From an uncultured Collinsella sp. (GTDB lineage: Bacteria > Actinomycetota > Coriobacteriia > Coriobacteriales > Coriobacteriaceae), in NCBI GenBank assembly GCA_958438955.1, contig CAUBTS010000101.1:1-5637 (forward strand): DNA of 5,637 nt. The letters are read 5' to 3'. The notes below the pieces were generated by a model. The model was given only the letters and a program-made list of their open reading frames with translations, was not told the origin of the DNA and searched no databases. Position numbers and translations under genes: made by a program. Shown piece after piece: positions 5,607 through 5,637 of this stretch (its first letter is position 1; every line of letters begins with the position of its first letter).

Positions 5607-5637
5607 TGATCCGTTGGGGACGGAGGAAAACGGATCA
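5607..5637. repeat. Palindromic GGGGAC repeat at the window end (REP-like)
   Basis: TGATCCGTT (5607-5615) is the exact inverse of AACGGATCA (5629-5637), with a 13-base loop starting GGGGACGG. It reaches the last base, so the repeat may extend further. It starts two bases after the htrA terminator and shares the GGGGAC core placed after a left arm with the hairpin at 3869-3901, although the stems differ. This looks like an intergenic REP-type element rather than a terminator, since no T run is visible. Confidence 0.55.

Overview
The window is a GC-rich stretch in which every gene lies on the + strand: two sugar-type transcription regulators, a glutamine synthetase (GS) homologue, a GlnR-like regulator and an HtrA-type membrane protease. 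GC richness, the actinobacterial GlnR-like winged helix, and short hairpins built around GGGGAC suggest an actinobacterium, most likely a gut Coriobacteriia member such as Collinsella. That assignment is inference from gene style, not from a marker gene.

Layout. Positions 3-533 hold the 3' part of a GntR/FCD-family repressor whose DNA-binding domain starts before the window. After a 123-nt gap with an imperfect dyad comes a LacI-family regulator (657-1679) with some KdgR-like wording near its C-terminus. A 134-nt gap (1680-1813) then carries a GlnR-box-like element, a 9-nt direct repeat and a good ribosome binding site, leading into a 445-aa type I GS homologue (1814-3151). Fifty bases later comes a 220-aa OmpR-type regulator with an atypical receiver domain (3202-3864), closed by a 12-bp hairpin. 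A 208-nt gap (3865-4072) ends in a second GC-rich hairpin just upstream of the HtrA protease gene (4073-5536). That gene is followed by a very strong 14-bp terminator and by a palindromic GGGGAC repeat that reaches the last base of the window.

The point of greatest interest is the GS homologue. Its fold motifs and length are those of a normal GSI-alpha enzyme and its reading frame is clean. However, three of the six canonical metal ligands are replaced (E to A, E to G, H to F) and the catalytic flap glutamate is lost. It also sits directly upstream of a GlnR-like orphan regulator, the class that controls nitrogen genes in Actinobacteria. The two genes could form a nitrogen-control unit in which a non-catalytic GS-fold protein acts as a sensor or scaffold. 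The substitutions are read directly from the sequence; the sensor role is a hypothesis.

The two upstream regulators and the HtrA protease look like separate transcription units. I saw no tRNA, rRNA, CRISPR array, transposase or prophage gene.
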